64,000 nt of DNA from Acinetobacter baumannii (GCF_016508585.1 NZ_JADVOP010000010.1:62001-126000), one strand, 5' to 3'. Positions 10,361 to 18,969 are shown, numbered from the stretch's first letter. The notes: generated from the sequence alone by a model not told the origin. Numbers and translations are program-made.

Positions 10361-10368
10361 TCGCCTAT

Positions 10369-10968
10369 ATGCGTCACATTCAGCAAATCATCTTTGCCCT
10401 TACTGCAACAGCAACACTCGCTTTTACAGGGTGTCAGCAAGTGGTTAAACCTGTTGTAACTACGCCTACACTGGAACCAACAGATGGTTCAACTCAAAAA
10501 CCGTCGAATCAATTCAACCTTGAGGGAAAAATCGGTGTAAAAACCCCCAAGCAATCGGGTAGTGCATTCTATACGTGGGCGCAAAACGACCATGACTTCA
10601 ATATCCAGCTAAATGGTATCTTGGGTCTTGGTAAAACTATTATTGAAGGCAAGTCCGGTGAAGTTACTTTAAATAGCGCCAAGACTGGCTTAATTTCAGC
10701 TGAAAGCCCTGAACAGCTTCTTGAAAAAGCCACAGGTTGGGTTGCCCCCATCACACATATCGTTGATTGGGTTCAAGGCTATCCTGCTACTGAAAATGCA
10801 CAAGTCGCACGTGACTCAACTCAACGTATTTCTCAAATCGTTGAAGATGGTTGGACCGTGGATTTCAACTATAACAATCAGGCAACCTTACCCAACAAGC
10901 TGATTTTAAAGCAACAACTTGAATCAGGTCAGGAAAATCGTATTACAATGGTGATTCAAAACCGTTAA
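10369..10968 (+). CDS. lolB: Outer membrane lipoprotein insertion protein LolB
   Basis: LolB receives lipoproteins from periplasmic LolA and inserts them in the inner leaflet of the outer membrane; it is itself a lipoprotein. The signal peptide ends in AFTGC (C22 lipidated). The mature part shows the LolB pattern: FNLEGKIGVKTPKQSGSAF, then the LNGILGLGKTIIEG strand pair, and the GWVAPITHIVDWVQG segment near residues 121-136. The 199-residue length fits the family. It lies between the TPR gene and ispE; lolB-ispE-prs-rplY-pth is a conserved gammaproteobacterial order. Its partner lolA is at 38275-38970. Confidence 0.94.
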   Translation: MRHIQQIIFALTATATLAFTGCQQVVKPVVTTPTLEPTDGSTQKPSNQFNLEGKIGVKTPKQSGSAFYTWAQNDHDFNIQLNGILGLGKTIIEGKSGEVTLNSAKTGLISAESPEQLLEKATGWVAPITHIVDWVQGYPATENAQVARDSTQRISQIVEDGWTVDFNYNNQATLPNKLILKQQLESGQENRITMVIQNR

Positions 10969-10993
10969 ATCTCAACATCAGGCAATCAAATCT

Positions 10994-11821
10994 ATGCTTC
11001 GTGTTCCCTCACCTGCAAAATTAAACCTGTTTTTGCATATTACTGGTCGCCGTGAAAACGGTTATCACGAGTTGCAGAGTATTTTTCAGCTCATTGATTT
11101 ATATGACTGGCTGGAATTTAGCCAAACAGATTCTAATCAAATCGTAATTGAAGGATTGGAGCATGTAGATCTGGAACAAAACCTGATCTACAGAGCAGCA
11201 CACATGCTACTTCCTCATGCAAAACACTCAAGTGGTTTGAATATTCGTATCGAAAAAAATATTCCCATGGGAGCTGGCTTAGGTGGAGGCTCATCAAATG
11301 CAGCAACAACACTGATCGTCTTAAACCAATTATGGCAGTGTGGGTTAAATACTGAACAGTTGGCAGCACTTGGCGTTAAATTGGGTGCAGATGTTCCTAT
11401 CTTTGTGCATGGTCGTAATGCCTGGGCAGAAGGGATTGGTGAACACTTAACATTCATAGACTTAGATCAAAAACAATACATTGTGTTAAAACCTGACTGT
11501 TTTATCAGCACTCAACGACTTTTTTCACAAAAAACATTGACAAGAGATACGAAGCCTACTAAATTTTGCGCCTATCAGCTAAAGCCATCTGATTTCAGAA
11601 ATAGCTTTGAGCCATTGGCAAGAAGTTTATATCCTGAAGTTGATGAAGCCATGCAGTATTTAGATCAGTTCGGTACAGCAAAGCTTACAGGTACAGGTGC
11701 TTGTGTTTTTGTTGAAGTCACTGAACAAATGAAGATTGATGATATTTTAAATCATTCACCCTGCAAAGCCTTTTTGGTGAACAGTTTGAATGAATCACCA
11801 CTCACTCATTTTAAAGTGTAA
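10994..11821 (+). CDS. ispE: 4-(cytidine 5'-diphospho)-2-C-methyl-D-erythritol kinase IspE
   Basis: IspE phosphorylates CDP-methylerythritol in the MEP isoprenoid pathway. It is a GHMP kinase: the ATP-binding glycine-rich motif PMGAGLGGGSSNAA is at residues 91-104, the N-terminal SPAKLNLFLHI motif carries the catalytic Lys (K9), and the catalytic Asp is in GADVPIF (D133). The GTGACVF motif near the C-terminus is also typical. 275 residues, ATG start 25 bp after lolB. The stop codon is only 4 bases before the first tRNA-Gln, so the tRNA may be processed from the same transcript. Confidence 0.96.
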   Translation: MLRVPSPAKLNLFLHITGRRENGYHELQSIFQLIDLYDWLEFSQTDSNQIVIEGLEHVDLEQNLIYRAAHMLLPHAKHSSGLNIRIEKNIPMGAGLGGGSSNAATTLIVLNQLWQCGLNTEQLAALGVKLGADVPIFVHGRNAWAEGIGEHLTFIDLDQKQYIVLKPDCFISTQRLFSQKTLTRDTKPTKFCAYQLKPSDFRNSFEPLARSLYPEVDEAMQYLDQFGTAKLTGTGACVFVEVTEQMKIDDILNHSPCKAFLVNSLNESPLTHFKV

Positions 11822-11825
11822 TGAT

Positions 11826-11900
11826 AGGGGCGTCGCCAAGTGGTAAGGCACCGGGTTTTGATCTCGGCATCCGTTGGTTCGAATCCAGCCGCCCCTGCCA
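11826..11900 (+). tRNA. tRNA-Gln (anticodon TTG), copy 1
   Basis: A 75-base tRNA including an encoded CCA end. Acceptor stem AGGGGCG pairs with CGCCCCT; the anticodon stem CCGGG / CTCGG encloses the loop TTTTGAT with anticodon TTG; the T arm contains GGTTCGAATCC. It resembles E. coli glnU/glnW closely. The gene begins 4 bases after the ispE stop. Its sequence appears identical in all three copies of the array. Confidence 0.97.
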
Positions 11901-11931
11901 TCATTTTCATCTGTATAGATCGTTGTATTTT

Positions 11932-12006
11932 AGGGGCGTCGCCAAGTGGTAAGGCACCGGGTTTTGATCTCGGCATCCGTTGGTTCGAATCCAGCCGCCC
12001 CTGCCA
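11932..12006 (+). tRNA. tRNA-Gln (anticodon TTG), copy 2
   Basis: Same 75-base sequence as copy 1 with encoded CCA, separated from it by a 31-base AT-rich spacer without a clear promoter, so it is probably processed from the same precursor as copy 1. Confidence 0.97.
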
Positions 12007-12056
12007 TTTTCTCAAAAAAGACAGAACATGGTATTTGCATTTAATGTTGATTTACC

Positions 12057-12085
12057 TTGACAGAAACATGCAAAAACACTAAAAT
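12057..12085 (+). promoter_or_regulatory. Near-consensus sigma-70 promoter inside the tRNA-Gln array
   Basis: A perfect -35 box TTGACA (12057-12062), a 17-base spacer and a -10 box TAAAAT (12080-12085) lie in the 90-base spacer between tRNA-Gln copies 2 and 3. Transcription would start near 12092, about 5 bases before copy 3. It probably drives tRNA-Gln copy 3 and prs separately from the ispE-linked copies. Confidence 0.8.
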
Positions 12086-12096
12086 TCTGCCGCATT

Positions 12097-12171
12097 AGGG
12101 GCGTCGCCAAGTGGTAAGGCACCGGGTTTTGATCTCGGCATCCGTTGGTTCGAATCCAGCCGCCCCTGCCA
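12097..12171 (+). tRNA. tRNA-Gln (anticodon TTG), copy 3
   Basis: Third identical 75-base tRNA-Gln with encoded CCA. It lies immediately downstream of its own strong promoter and 36 bases upstream of the prs start codon, so tRNA and prs mRNA probably share a transcript. Confidence 0.97.
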
Positions 12172-12207
12172 TCTAATTTCAAATCTGCCAACCGCCAAGG
12201 GTGCTTC

Positions 12208-13161
12208 ATGCCCAATCTTGTCGTTTTTAGTGGAACTGCGCATCCACAATTCGCCCAAAAAGTCGTTAGCCACTTGCACATTCCTCTTGGAGCTGCTGCT
12301 GTAGGTAAATTTTCTGATGGTGAAATCACTGTCGAAATTACTGAAAATGTGCGTGGTAAAGACGTATTTATCGTACAACCCACTTGTGCCCCGACCAATG
12401 ATAACCTGATGGAAATCTTAGTCATGGCTGATGCTCTGCGTCGTGCAAGTGCTGGTCGTATTACCGCTGTAATTCCTTACTTTGGTTATGCTCGTCAAGA
12501 CCGTCGCCCACGTTCAACACGTGTTCCAATTACAGCAAAAGTTGTTGCAGATATGCTGACAACTGTTGGAATTGACCGCGTTGTCATGATCGACTTACAT
12601 GCTGACCAAATCCAAGGCTTCTTTGATATCCCTGTAGATAACATCTACGGTACACCGGCATTGCTTGCTGACTTGCGTCAACAACAGCATCACAACCTAA
12701 TGGTGGTTTCACCTGACGTTGGTGGTGTTGTACGTGCACGCGCTGTTGCAAAACAAATGGGTGATATCGACCTAGCTATCATTGATAAACGTCGTCAAAA
12801 AGCCAATGAATCACAAGTGATGCATTTGATTGGTGATGTACGTGATCGTGACTGTGTGATCGTGGATGACATGGTCGATACAGCTGGTACTTTGTGTAAA
12901 GCTGCCGATGCATTAAAAACTTTTGGTGCGCGTAAAGTGGTTGCTTATGCAACACACCCTGTACTTTCTGGTAAAGCACTTGAAAATTTAAGCAAATCTG
13001 TGATTGATGAATTGGTTGTTACTGACACAATTCCACTTTCAGAAGAAGCTTTAAAACTTGGTAAGATTCGCCAAGTTTCAGTGGCCAGCATGGTTGCTGA
13101 AACAATTCGTCGTATTAACAACGAAGAATCTATTAGCGCAATGTTTGATTCTTATCTATAA
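12208..13161 (+). CDS. prs: Ribose-phosphate pyrophosphokinase Prs
   Basis: Prs makes PRPP from ribose-5-phosphate and ATP for nucleotide, histidine, tryptophan and NAD synthesis. The ATG at 12208, preceded by CAAGGG, gives the typical MPNLVVFSG start and a 317-residue protein; the longer frame that reaches back into the tRNA is an artefact. The flexible loop and catalytic region reads YARQDRR (94-100), the metal-binding [11 protein letters not shown] follows (129-139), and the PRPP-binding signature [14 protein letters not shown] is at 217-230. Cytoplasmic, class I enzyme. Confidence 0.97.
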   Translation: MPNLVVFSGTAHPQFAQKVVSHLHIPLGAAAVGKFSDGEITVEITENVRGKDVFIVQPTCAPTNDNLMEILVMADALRRASAGRITAVIPYFGYARQDRRPRSTRVPITAKVVADMLTTVGIDRVVMIDLHADQIQGFFDIPVDNIYGTPALLADLRQQQHHNLMVVSPDVGGVVRARAVAKQMGDIDLAIIDKRRQKANESQVMHLIGDVRDRDCVIVDDMVDTAGTLCKAADALKTFGARKVVAYATHPVLSGKALENLSKSVIDELVVTDTIPLSEEALKLGKIRQVSVASMVAETIRRINNEESISAMFDSYL

Positions 13162-13176
13162 TAGCGCAAAATTTTC

Positions 13177-13205
13177 AAAGCCCTGCCTCTAGGTGGGGCT
13201 TTCTA
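13177..13205 (+). terminator. Hairpin terminator between prs and rplY
   Basis: An 11-bp stem AAAGCCCTGCC / GGTGGGGCTTT (two G-T pairs) with a 4-base loop, 15 bp after the prs stop. The T run is short and interrupted, so termination may be partial. Confidence 0.65.
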
Positions 13206-13258
13206 TCACTGGACTGGTCGAAAGTTCAGTCAATTAAACTCAATGAGGAAATGTCATC

Positions 13259-13555
13259 ATGGCAAACTTCGTATTAAATGCAGTAGCACGTGAAGAAGCA
13301 GTTCAAGGGAAAGGTTCGAGCCGCCGCCTTCGTCTTCAAAATAAAGTTCCAGCGATCATCTACGGTGGCGCTGCTGAACCTGTAGCAGTAACTTTAGAAC
13401 TTCGTGAGCTTGTTAAAGCTTTAGAAAGCAATGCTTTCTTTGAAGAAGTTGTTGAAATCAACATTGATGGTAAAGTTGAAAGCGTTAAAATCCAAGCGTT
13501 ACAACGTCACCCATCTAAAAACACGCCTATGCACGCTGACTTCAAACGCGCATAA
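13259..13555 (+). CDS. rplY: 50S ribosomal protein L25 (short form)
   Basis: L25 binds 5S rRNA. This is the short 98-residue form without the C-terminal CTC/TL5 extension. Typical features are GKGSSRRLR near the N-terminus, VPAIIYGG (about 30-37) and the C-terminal LQRHPSKNTPMHADF. A GAGGA ribosome binding site precedes the ATG. It lies between prs and pth, as in many gammaproteobacteria. It ends 20 bp before the pth start, so the two are probably cotranscribed. Confidence 0.95.
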   Translation: MANFVLNAVAREEAVQGKGSSRRLRLQNKVPAIIYGGAAEPVAVTLELRELVKALESNAFFEEVVEINIDGKVESVKIQALQRHPSKNTPMHADFKRA

Positions 13556-13575
13556 GTGTTCAATGGTGCAAATGA

Positions 13576-14154
13576 GTGAGTAAACTTTCACTGATTGTTG
13601 GTTTGGGTAATCCAGGTTCTGAATATGCCCAAACCCGCCATAATGCAGGCTTTTGGTTCGTTGAACGCCTTGCAGACCAATATGGCATTACTTTAAAAAC
13701 TGATTCAAAGTACAAAGGAATCAGTGGTCGTGGCAATATAGAAGGACAAGATGTTCGTCTGCTACTACCAACAACATATATGAACCTTTCTGGTCAAAGT
13801 GTTGTTCCTTTCGCAAAATTCTATCAAATCAAGCCAGAAGAAATTCTGATCGCCCATGACGAGCTGGATATGGATCCAGGTGTAATTCGTTTAAAAACGG
13901 GTGGTGGACATGGTGGACACAATGGTCTACGTGACATTGTCCCGCATATCGGTTCTAATTTTCATCGTCTGCGTATTGGTATTGGTCATCCTGGTGCTAA
14001 AGAAAAAGTTTCAGGACATGTTCTTGGTAAAGCACCAAGTAGTGAACAGACACTGATGGACGATGCAATACATCATGCTTTAGGCAGAACTAAATTACTG
14101 GTCAATGGTGAGATTCAGCAAGCTATGAATCAAATCAACGCCTATAAACCTTAA
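13576..14154 (+). CDS. pth: Peptidyl-tRNA hydrolase Pth
   Basis: Pth releases peptides from peptidyl-tRNA that drops off the ribosome. The start is GTG; no other start gives the conserved LIVGLGNPG N-terminus. Catalytic and binding residues are present: N12 in GLGNPG, H22 in TRHNAG and D95 in AHDELD. The glycine-rich KTGGGHGGHNGLRD stretch (about 107-120) is characteristic. The 192-residue length is normal. The ribosome binding site is weak, which fits coupling to the upstream rplY. Confidence 0.96.
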   Translation: MSKLSLIVGLGNPGSEYAQTRHNAGFWFVERLADQYGITLKTDSKYKGISGRGNIEGQDVRLLLPTTYMNLSGQSVVPFAKFYQIKPEEILIAHDELDMDPGVIRLKTGGGHGGHNGLRDIVPHIGSNFHRLRIGIGHPGAKEKVSGHVLGKAPSSEQTLMDDAIHHALGRTKLLVNGEIQQAMNQINAYKP

Positions 14155-14308
14155 TTTGACGCTAAATTTTATCTTTCTTGTTCAACAATTTTTCTTGCCA
14201 TGATTCATTTTTAAGAGCAAAATGCGCTTTCAAATGTATCCCCCCTATTGAAAATTGTTGATTCACCGCAAGATAACAATCGTAAGGGCAACTCTGGAGA
14301 CGCGCATC

Positions 14309-14689
14309 ATGCTATCTCGTTTATTAAAAGCAAAAATCCATCGTTGTGTTGTAACACAAGCAGAATTACATTATGAAGGCTCTTGTGCAATCGACGGTAT
14401 TTTATTGGATTTGGCGGGTATTCGTGAATATGAAGAAATTCATATGTGGAACGTGACCAATGGTAAACGTTTTACAACTTATGCGATTCGTGGAGAAGAA
14501 GGCTCAGGCATTATTTCGGTCAATGGTGGTGCTGCGCTTCAAGCGGATGTGGGTGATTTAATGATCATTGCAACCTTTGGTGACTTTACCAATGCTGAAG
14601 CAGATGCGCACAAACCACGGCTTGTTTATGCAAATCCAGATAATACAGTGAATCACACAGCAAACTGTATTCCTGTTCAAGTTGCTTAA
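14309..14689 (+). CDS. panD: Aspartate 1-decarboxylase PanD (pyruvoyl proenzyme)
   Basis: PanD decarboxylates L-aspartate to beta-alanine for pantothenate and CoA. The ATG at 14309 with CTGGAGA just upstream gives the standard [12 protein letters not shown] start and 126 residues; the longer frame from 14255 is not needed. Self-cleavage occurs between Gly24 and Ser25 in [10 protein letters not shown], which generates the pyruvoyl group. K9, Y58 and NGAA-type residues of the active site are in place. It stands alone, with a clear terminator behind it. Confidence 0.96.
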   Translation: MLSRLLKAKIHRCVVTQAELHYEGSCAIDGILLDLAGIREYEEIHMWNVTNGKRFTTYAIRGEEGSGIISVNGGAALQADVGDLMIIATFGDFTNAEADAHKPRLVYANPDNTVNHTANCIPVQVA

Positions 14690-14706
14690 GCAACAATAAA
14701 AACTTT

Positions 14707-14735
14707 AAAACCCGCAATCATGCGGGTTTTTTATT
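14707..14735 (+). terminator. Terminator after panD
   Basis: Perfect 10-bp stem AAAACCCGCA / TGCGGGTTTT with loop ATCA, followed by TTATT. Because the opposite strand also ends in a short T run it may work in both directions, for panD and for the GDYXXLXY gene. Confidence 0.9.
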
Positions 14736-14746
14736 GCCTAATCTGC

Positions 14747-15379
14747 TTATAATGCTTTGTTGGTAGAACGCAATCCATCTCGCCAACGCTGTTTATTTTC
14801 ACAGTCCAAATCTTGTAGTTGCTCTCCTTTTAGAGATGCAAGGATCGCATTCCCCTGCTTGTCAACTTTAAACTCTGCATAATGCGCAGCTTGATAACAT
14901 TGTCCCAAACCTTCCGCAAATAAAAAGCTTTTAGAAGCCGGATATAATGACGTATATCGATTGTCTGGATTTTTTAATATCAACTTGAGAGTTGCCATAT
15001 TTTCAGGAGGAGCAAAATAAGTATGAATCACTCGACGCTGCTGATCTAATACTACATACGTCAAAATCGAGGACTTATTTTTAATATGTTCATCATAATA
15101 ACGCCCTGAAAATACCTGACTGATTGACTCGGTAGACTCTTTATCGATATTTGCAGCATCTAAGGGCTTACCAGTTGATAGCCTTGTATCCTGCGGAATC
15201 AAATAAAGCTGATAGTTAAGTGCCATATAATCCCCTTGAATAAATGAACGAGGATCTACAGGTTGCAAACGGACATAGATACTTTGGCTATTCTTTAAAT
15301 GTTGTTCATTCTTAAAAATTATTCCCAGGAAAATAATGATACTGATACAAGCCAGACAAAGAGGAATGATTTTTTTCAT
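14747..15379 (-). CDS. GDYXXLXY domain protein (membrane-anchored)
   Basis: A 210-residue protein with one N-terminal membrane segment (about 4-22) and the family signature GDYMALNY at residues 49-56. The GDYXXLXY family is almost always encoded beside DUF2157/DUF4401 membrane proteins, as here: it overlaps the upstream gene by 4 bases, so the two are translationally coupled. The body after the anchor is probably periplasmic. The function of the pair is not established; nothing catalytic is visible. Confidence 0.85.
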   Translation of the reverse strand: MKKIIPLCLACISIIIFLGIIFKNEQHLKNSQSIYVRLQPVDPRSFIQGDYMALNYQLYLIPQDTRLSTGKPLDAANIDKESTESISQVFSGRYYDEHIKNKSSILTYVVLDQQRRVIHTYFAPPENMATLKLILKNPDNRYTSLYPASKSFLFAEGLGQCYQAAHYAEFKVDKQGNAILASLKGEQLQDLDCENKQRWRDGLRSTNKAL

Positions 15380-17205
15380 ACATTGACTCTCTCTTTTATT
15401 TGGAATTTATGCAGCACCCAAGTGAGTATCAATAAAAGTAGTCCTGAGCTAAAAATACTTAGACTCTTCACAAGGAAACTGACATTCAAGGCATAATAAA
15501 TAAACCACAGGATCAGCACCAAAGTCACTAAAGCTAGACCATAGACAATCTTATCTCGCTGTGACAATGCCCACGAAAGGATGGCAATACAAATAAAAAT
15601 TTCAAAATAACCATAAAATATCAATACCGCTGCAAAAGCCAATAATATCAATTGGGCAATCAAGCTAAATTGATTGCGCATCCGCAACAGCATAAATAAA
15701 GCCAACCATAAAATAGGTAAGCCCAAGTAGAGGATAGGAATATATTTGATTTGATCCAATTCATCTTGACCAAATAAAGTATAAAAACCCAAGGACGAGA
15801 GAATAATCAACAAATTAGCCAGTGCTAAACTTCGTTGATACTGACGGGGTTGAATACGATCTATCCAGATCATGACCAGATAAAACCCATAACTCAATAG
15901 GACCAGATATGAGAAATTTTCAACAAAACGATGTACGCCAAAGAAAGTACTGATGTCCCAAATCATCGCAATGCCAGACAGATACAAAGCAAATATCTGA
16001 ATAAAAACAAAGAACCAATGTGTGCGGATAAAATAACTGAGCGCTAGCAGGATCAGTTGAATAAAGAAAATTGGGAAGAATAGATCCGTTAATTCAAATG
16101 TATGGAAAATCACAGCATTTTGCCCTGCAACCCATATACAATAAGCAAATTGTCTTAAAAACAAAGTCTGTTTTTTCATTAAAATAAAGGCAGCCAATAG
16201 CACAAAAACTGCGCCCATGATCAAGGAAAAATTACCCCAAAATGTCAGCATCAATGATGCCAATAAGACACCTGCAATCCATGCACCTACCGCAATAGGT
16301 ATATTGTTAAATCTATTTTGAGGGATAAATTTAATCAACAGATAAGTAATCAGTGCAAACCAACTAAAAATCACCAGTGCGATTAAAAATAATCCAAGTA
16401 CTTCAGACTCACGAAACAGACCCTCCATCCACTTAAAAATCACCAGTGTAAAAGTTATTCCAAGCCCTACTGCCGACAATACACTGCACAGCTGATCCCT
16501 TTTACGATAAAAATAAGTCAATGCAACAGAAAGTAGGAAAAATGATGAAAGCAAATATGCGATCTTAACTTTTAGCAGAGTAAAGACCATGGCTGTAGCG
16601 AATGCTAAACTGCCATCTGCATATAGAAATACCCCCATATGCCAAATTGAAAGAATGCCAAACCATAAAATAAACAGATAACGCAGCTTTTGATAATAAC
16701 GAAGGCAAAGATAAAACTGAAATAATGAAAGTAGATTCAAACTGACTAAGAATATGACTGGATATTCATCTGCCCAAAATGTTTGTTTAAAAAATAAAAA
16801 TAGGGTGAGTTGGCTGATAATACACATCAAGCTAAAAACACCGATATTAGGACGGTACAGCCATGGAAGTAATAAAATCGACCAGATTAAAAACAGTAGA
16901 TAGCTATCCGCACCTGTTTGATAAATTTGACCAATGACAGCCAAACTTAACCCCAGCATTAAACCACTCATTGTATGTAAACACTGCACTAAATAATCAT
17001 GCTGTGTCATAAAAAGGCTTGCTAAAGCACTCGATAACAATAAAACCTGAGGAATTGCCAACTGGAATGTGTGAGGCAACATCAACCAATTTGCTGCAGT
17101 CAAATATAAAATACTGACGGCGATAAGCGCAAATCCCACAATCTGTAAATGCTTAACAAAGTGATCATTTCGCCATGAATATAATTCTTGCTGAATATTA
17201 AGCAA
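15376..17205 (-). CDS. DUF2157/DUF4401-type polytopic membrane protein
   Basis: A 609-residue, very hydrophobic protein with roughly 16-18 membrane segments after a short cytoplasmic N-terminus (QELYSWRNDHFVKHLQIVG, typical of DUF2157). The C-terminal half corresponds to DUF4401-type sequence. The start is TTG at 17205, supported by AGAGGGG six bases upstream; no good ATG exists before the first membrane segment. The stop overlaps the ATG of the GDYXXLXY partner (ATGA). Role unknown; transporter or membrane-complex functions are only guesses. Confidence 0.85.
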   Translation of the reverse strand: MLNIQQELYSWRNDHFVKHLQIVGFALIAVSILYLTAANWLMLPHTFQLAIPQVLLLSSALASLFMTQHDYLVQCLHTMSGLMLGLSLAVIGQIYQTGADSYLLFLIWSILLLPWLYRPNIGVFSLMCIISQLTLFLFFKQTFWADEYPVIFLVSLNLLSLFQFYLCLRYYQKLRYLFILWFGILSIWHMGVFLYADGSLAFATAMVFTLLKVKIAYLLSSFFLLSVALTYFYRKRDQLCSVLSAVGLGITFTLVIFKWMEGLFRESEVLGLFLIALVIFSWFALITYLLIKFIPQNRFNNIPIAVGAWIAGVLLASLMLTFWGNFSLIMGAVFVLLAAFILMKKQTLFLRQFAYCIWVAGQNAVIFHTFELTDLFFPIFFIQLILLALSYFIRTHWFFVFIQIFALYLSGIAMIWDISTFFGVHRFVENFSYLVLLSYGFYLVMIWIDRIQPRQYQRSLALANLLIILSSLGFYTLFGQDELDQIKYIPILYLGLPILWLALFMLLRMRNQFSLIAQLILLAFAAVLIFYGYFEIFICIAILSWALSQRDKIVYGLALVTLVLILWFIYYALNVSFLVKSLSIFSSGLLLLILTWVLHKFQIKERVNV

Positions 17206-17362
17206 TGCACGCCCCTCTTATTTATTCTTTGTTGTTATGAATCACTATGACAATAAATAGGATGAAATGATGTATAAATTTGATTATTTTCTATAGCAAC
17301 TATTGTTCTAAGTATAGTACTCATCATTCTAAAAAAAAGCATCCTTTTCAATAAAAACTGAC

Positions 17363-17368
17363 TATAAT
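17363..17368 (+). promoter_or_regulatory. Candidate -10 box for the ribB transcript
   Basis: A perfect TATAAT lies 11 bases before the start of the FMN aptamer. No good -35 box at the right spacing was seen, so this is tentative. Confidence 0.5.
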
Positions 17369-17378
17369 AAATCTACAT

Positions 17379-17533
17379 CGCTTCAGGGCGGGGTGTAATT
17401 CCCCACCGGTGGTAAATTGGACCGATTTTCAATCATGATCCAACAGCCCACGAGCGAATCACATTCAACAGTGGTTTGCAGATTTGGTGAAATACCAAAG
17501 CCGACGGTATAGTCCGGATGAAAGAAGACGACG
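17379..17533 (+). promoter_or_regulatory. FMN riboswitch (RFN element) in the ribB leader
   Basis: All RFN core blocks are present in order: AGGGCGGGGTG and CCCCACCGGTGGT near 17385-17413, AGCCCACGAGCG near 17445, GGTGAAATACCAAAGCCGACGG near 17486, and AGTCCGGATGAAAGAAGACGA ending near 17532. FMN binding lowers expression of riboflavin genes. The aptamer is about 110 bases upstream of the ribB start. A hairpin at 17546-17569 with a short following T run may be part of the expression platform. Confidence 0.95.
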
Positions 17534-17641
17534 TCACAGCTATAGATTTCAATACTTTGTATTGGAAATGCTTTTGTAACGCCACTATTTCACATGTCCT
17601 GAAATGTTCCACCGTATTTTTACTTTTACGAGAGCGTTTCA

Positions 17642-18301
17642 ATGTCTAGTTTAATTCAACCTGAAATATTCTTTTCTGCTTTATCTCCTGCCGATCAACG
17701 TATAGCACAAGCTTTAGAAGATATGCGCCAAGGCAAACCTGTTTTGGTCATGGACGATTTTGATCGTGAAAATGAAGCTGATCTGATTGTTGCTGCTGAA
17801 ACACTCAATGTCGAAACCATGGCGCGTATGATTCGTGATGGTTCCGGTATTGTCTGTTTGACACTCACTGATGAACTCGCAGACCATCTTGAATTACCGC
17901 CTATGGTGCAGGACAATTCAAGTCAATTTAAAACAGCGTTCACTGTGACCATTGAAGCTGCCCAAGGTGTTACAACAGGCGTTTCAGCAAAAGATCGCAC
18001 CACCACAATTCATGCTGCGATTAAAACAGGAGCGGTAGCAAGTGATTTAAACCGTCCCGGTCATATTTTCCCATTACGTGGTCGCGATGGAGGTGTATTG
18101 ACACGACGTGGTCATACTGAGGGTTCAATTGATTTGGCTCGTATGGCGGGTCTAAAACCGGCTGGCGTACTATGTGAAGTCACTAATCCGGATGGAACAA
18201 TGGCTGCGGGAATTCAAGTGCTTGCTTATGCTCAGACACACCATTTGACTGTCATTACCATCGAGGAATTGGTTCAATACCGCCTCAAACATAATATTTA
18301 G
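17642..18301 (+). CDS. ribB: 3,4-dihydroxy-2-butanone 4-phosphate synthase RibB
   Basis: RibB converts ribulose-5-phosphate to the four-carbon precursor of the riboflavin xylene ring. The Mg-binding acidic cluster [10 protein letters not shown] is at 38-47; other signatures are [23 protein letters not shown] and [16 protein letters not shown]. At 219 residues it is the stand-alone RibB form without a GTP cyclohydrolase II domain. Control by FMN through the upstream riboswitch is expected. It is monocistronic, with a strong terminator behind it. Confidence 0.97.
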   Translation: MSSLIQPEIFFSALSPADQRIAQALEDMRQGKPVLVMDDFDRENEADLIVAAETLNVETMARMIRDGSGIVCLTLTDELADHLELPPMVQDNSSQFKTAFTVTIEAAQGVTTGVSAKDRTTTIHAAIKTGAVASDLNRPGHIFPLRGRDGGVLTRRGHTEGSIDLARMAGLKPAGVLCEVTNPDGTMAAGIQVLAYAQTHHLTVITIEELVQYRLKHNI

Positions 18302-18330
18302 AAATTTACTGACAATATAATTTGCATTTA

Positions 18331-18368
18331 AAAATCCCAATTCACATGATGGAATTGGGATTTTTTTA
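18331..18368 (+). terminator. Terminator after ribB
   Basis: Perfect 13-bp stem AAAATCCCAATTC / GAATTGGGATTTT with an 8-base loop and a T tail, 30 bp after the ribB stop. The arms allow function on both strands, so it may also end the DUF1289 gene. Confidence 0.9.
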
Positions 18369-18406
18369 TCGCTTTAATTTATTTTTAAAACATATAGCGT
18401 AAAGAT

Positions 18407-18889
18407 CTAAACATCTTCCAAATGCAAAATACTTTGTCGAATACCATCTGCACGCAACCAGGCAAAATCATAGCTTGCTTTTGCCAAAGCCAACACACGG
18501 CGCTCAAACTCATCCCATAATGGCTTAACCTGCTTAGGCTGAATGCCTAAACCACTTTCCTCAGCCAGATGCTTATTTTTTTCACAAAGTTTTAAAGCAT
18601 GATATAGCTTACGACCCTTTGAAGCCGAATCGAGTACACGAATGCGCTTAGCTTGAATAAAACCTTCTATATGCCTTAAATCCGCAAGCGGAAGCATTGG
18701 AACCAAAATCTGGTCTAACTGCGCATCTAAGCGTTTCCAAACCGCTAACCGTTGATCAGAATTATATGTATTCCATTGAATGACTTCGTGATTAAAGCGA
18801 CGGCAACCACGACATACAGAATCACCAAATACCGTTGAGCAACGACCAGCGCATGGTGTTAAAGTTGGTATTCGACGCTCATTACTCAA
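18407..18889 (-). CDS. DUF1289 (Fe-S-like cysteine motif) protein
   Basis: A 160-residue protein with the DUF1289 cysteine pattern near its N-terminus: TPCAGRCS...CRGCRR (four Cys within about 25 residues), followed by WNTYNSDQRLAVWKRL, which is the usual continuation. The cysteine pattern suggests a metal or Fe-S site, but function is unknown. The start is TTG at 18889 because a perfect AAGGAG lies six bases upstream and family members begin just before the Cys motif; an upstream ATG at 18931 would add 14 residues. The C-terminal half (about 75-160) is helical and specific to this lineage. Confidence 0.8.
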   Translation of the reverse strand: MSNERRIPTLTPCAGRCSTVFGDSVCRGCRRFNHEVIQWNTYNSDQRLAVWKRLDAQLDQILVPMLPLADLRHIEGFIQAKRIRVLDSASKGRKLYHALKLCEKNKHLAEESGLGIQPKQVKPLWDEFERRVLALAKASYDFAWLRADGIRQSILHLEDV

Positions 18890-18950
18890 AATATACTCCT
18901 TATATCCACAAAACTGCGCAGATTCCAGCATAAAACCATCATTCCGCAAT

Positions 18951-18969
18951 ACTATATATTGTATATAGT
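18951..18969. repeat. Small palindrome in the DUF1289/trhO intergenic region
   Basis: ACTATATA, a 3-base centre, then TATATAGT: 8-bp perfect arms 60 bp upstream of the DUF1289 start. It could be an operator or simply AT-rich promoter DNA. Confidence 0.45.

Noticed and set aside
11806-12425. Several ORFs on both strands across the tRNA-Gln array, including a 137-codon minus-strand frame
   Set aside because: They run through three perfect tRNA genes and the start of prs; their repeated peptide segments come from the repeated tRNA sequence.
15299-15496. Forward ORF at the overlap of the GDYXXLXY and DUF2157 genes
   Set aside because: It lies entirely opposite two well-supported coupled genes.
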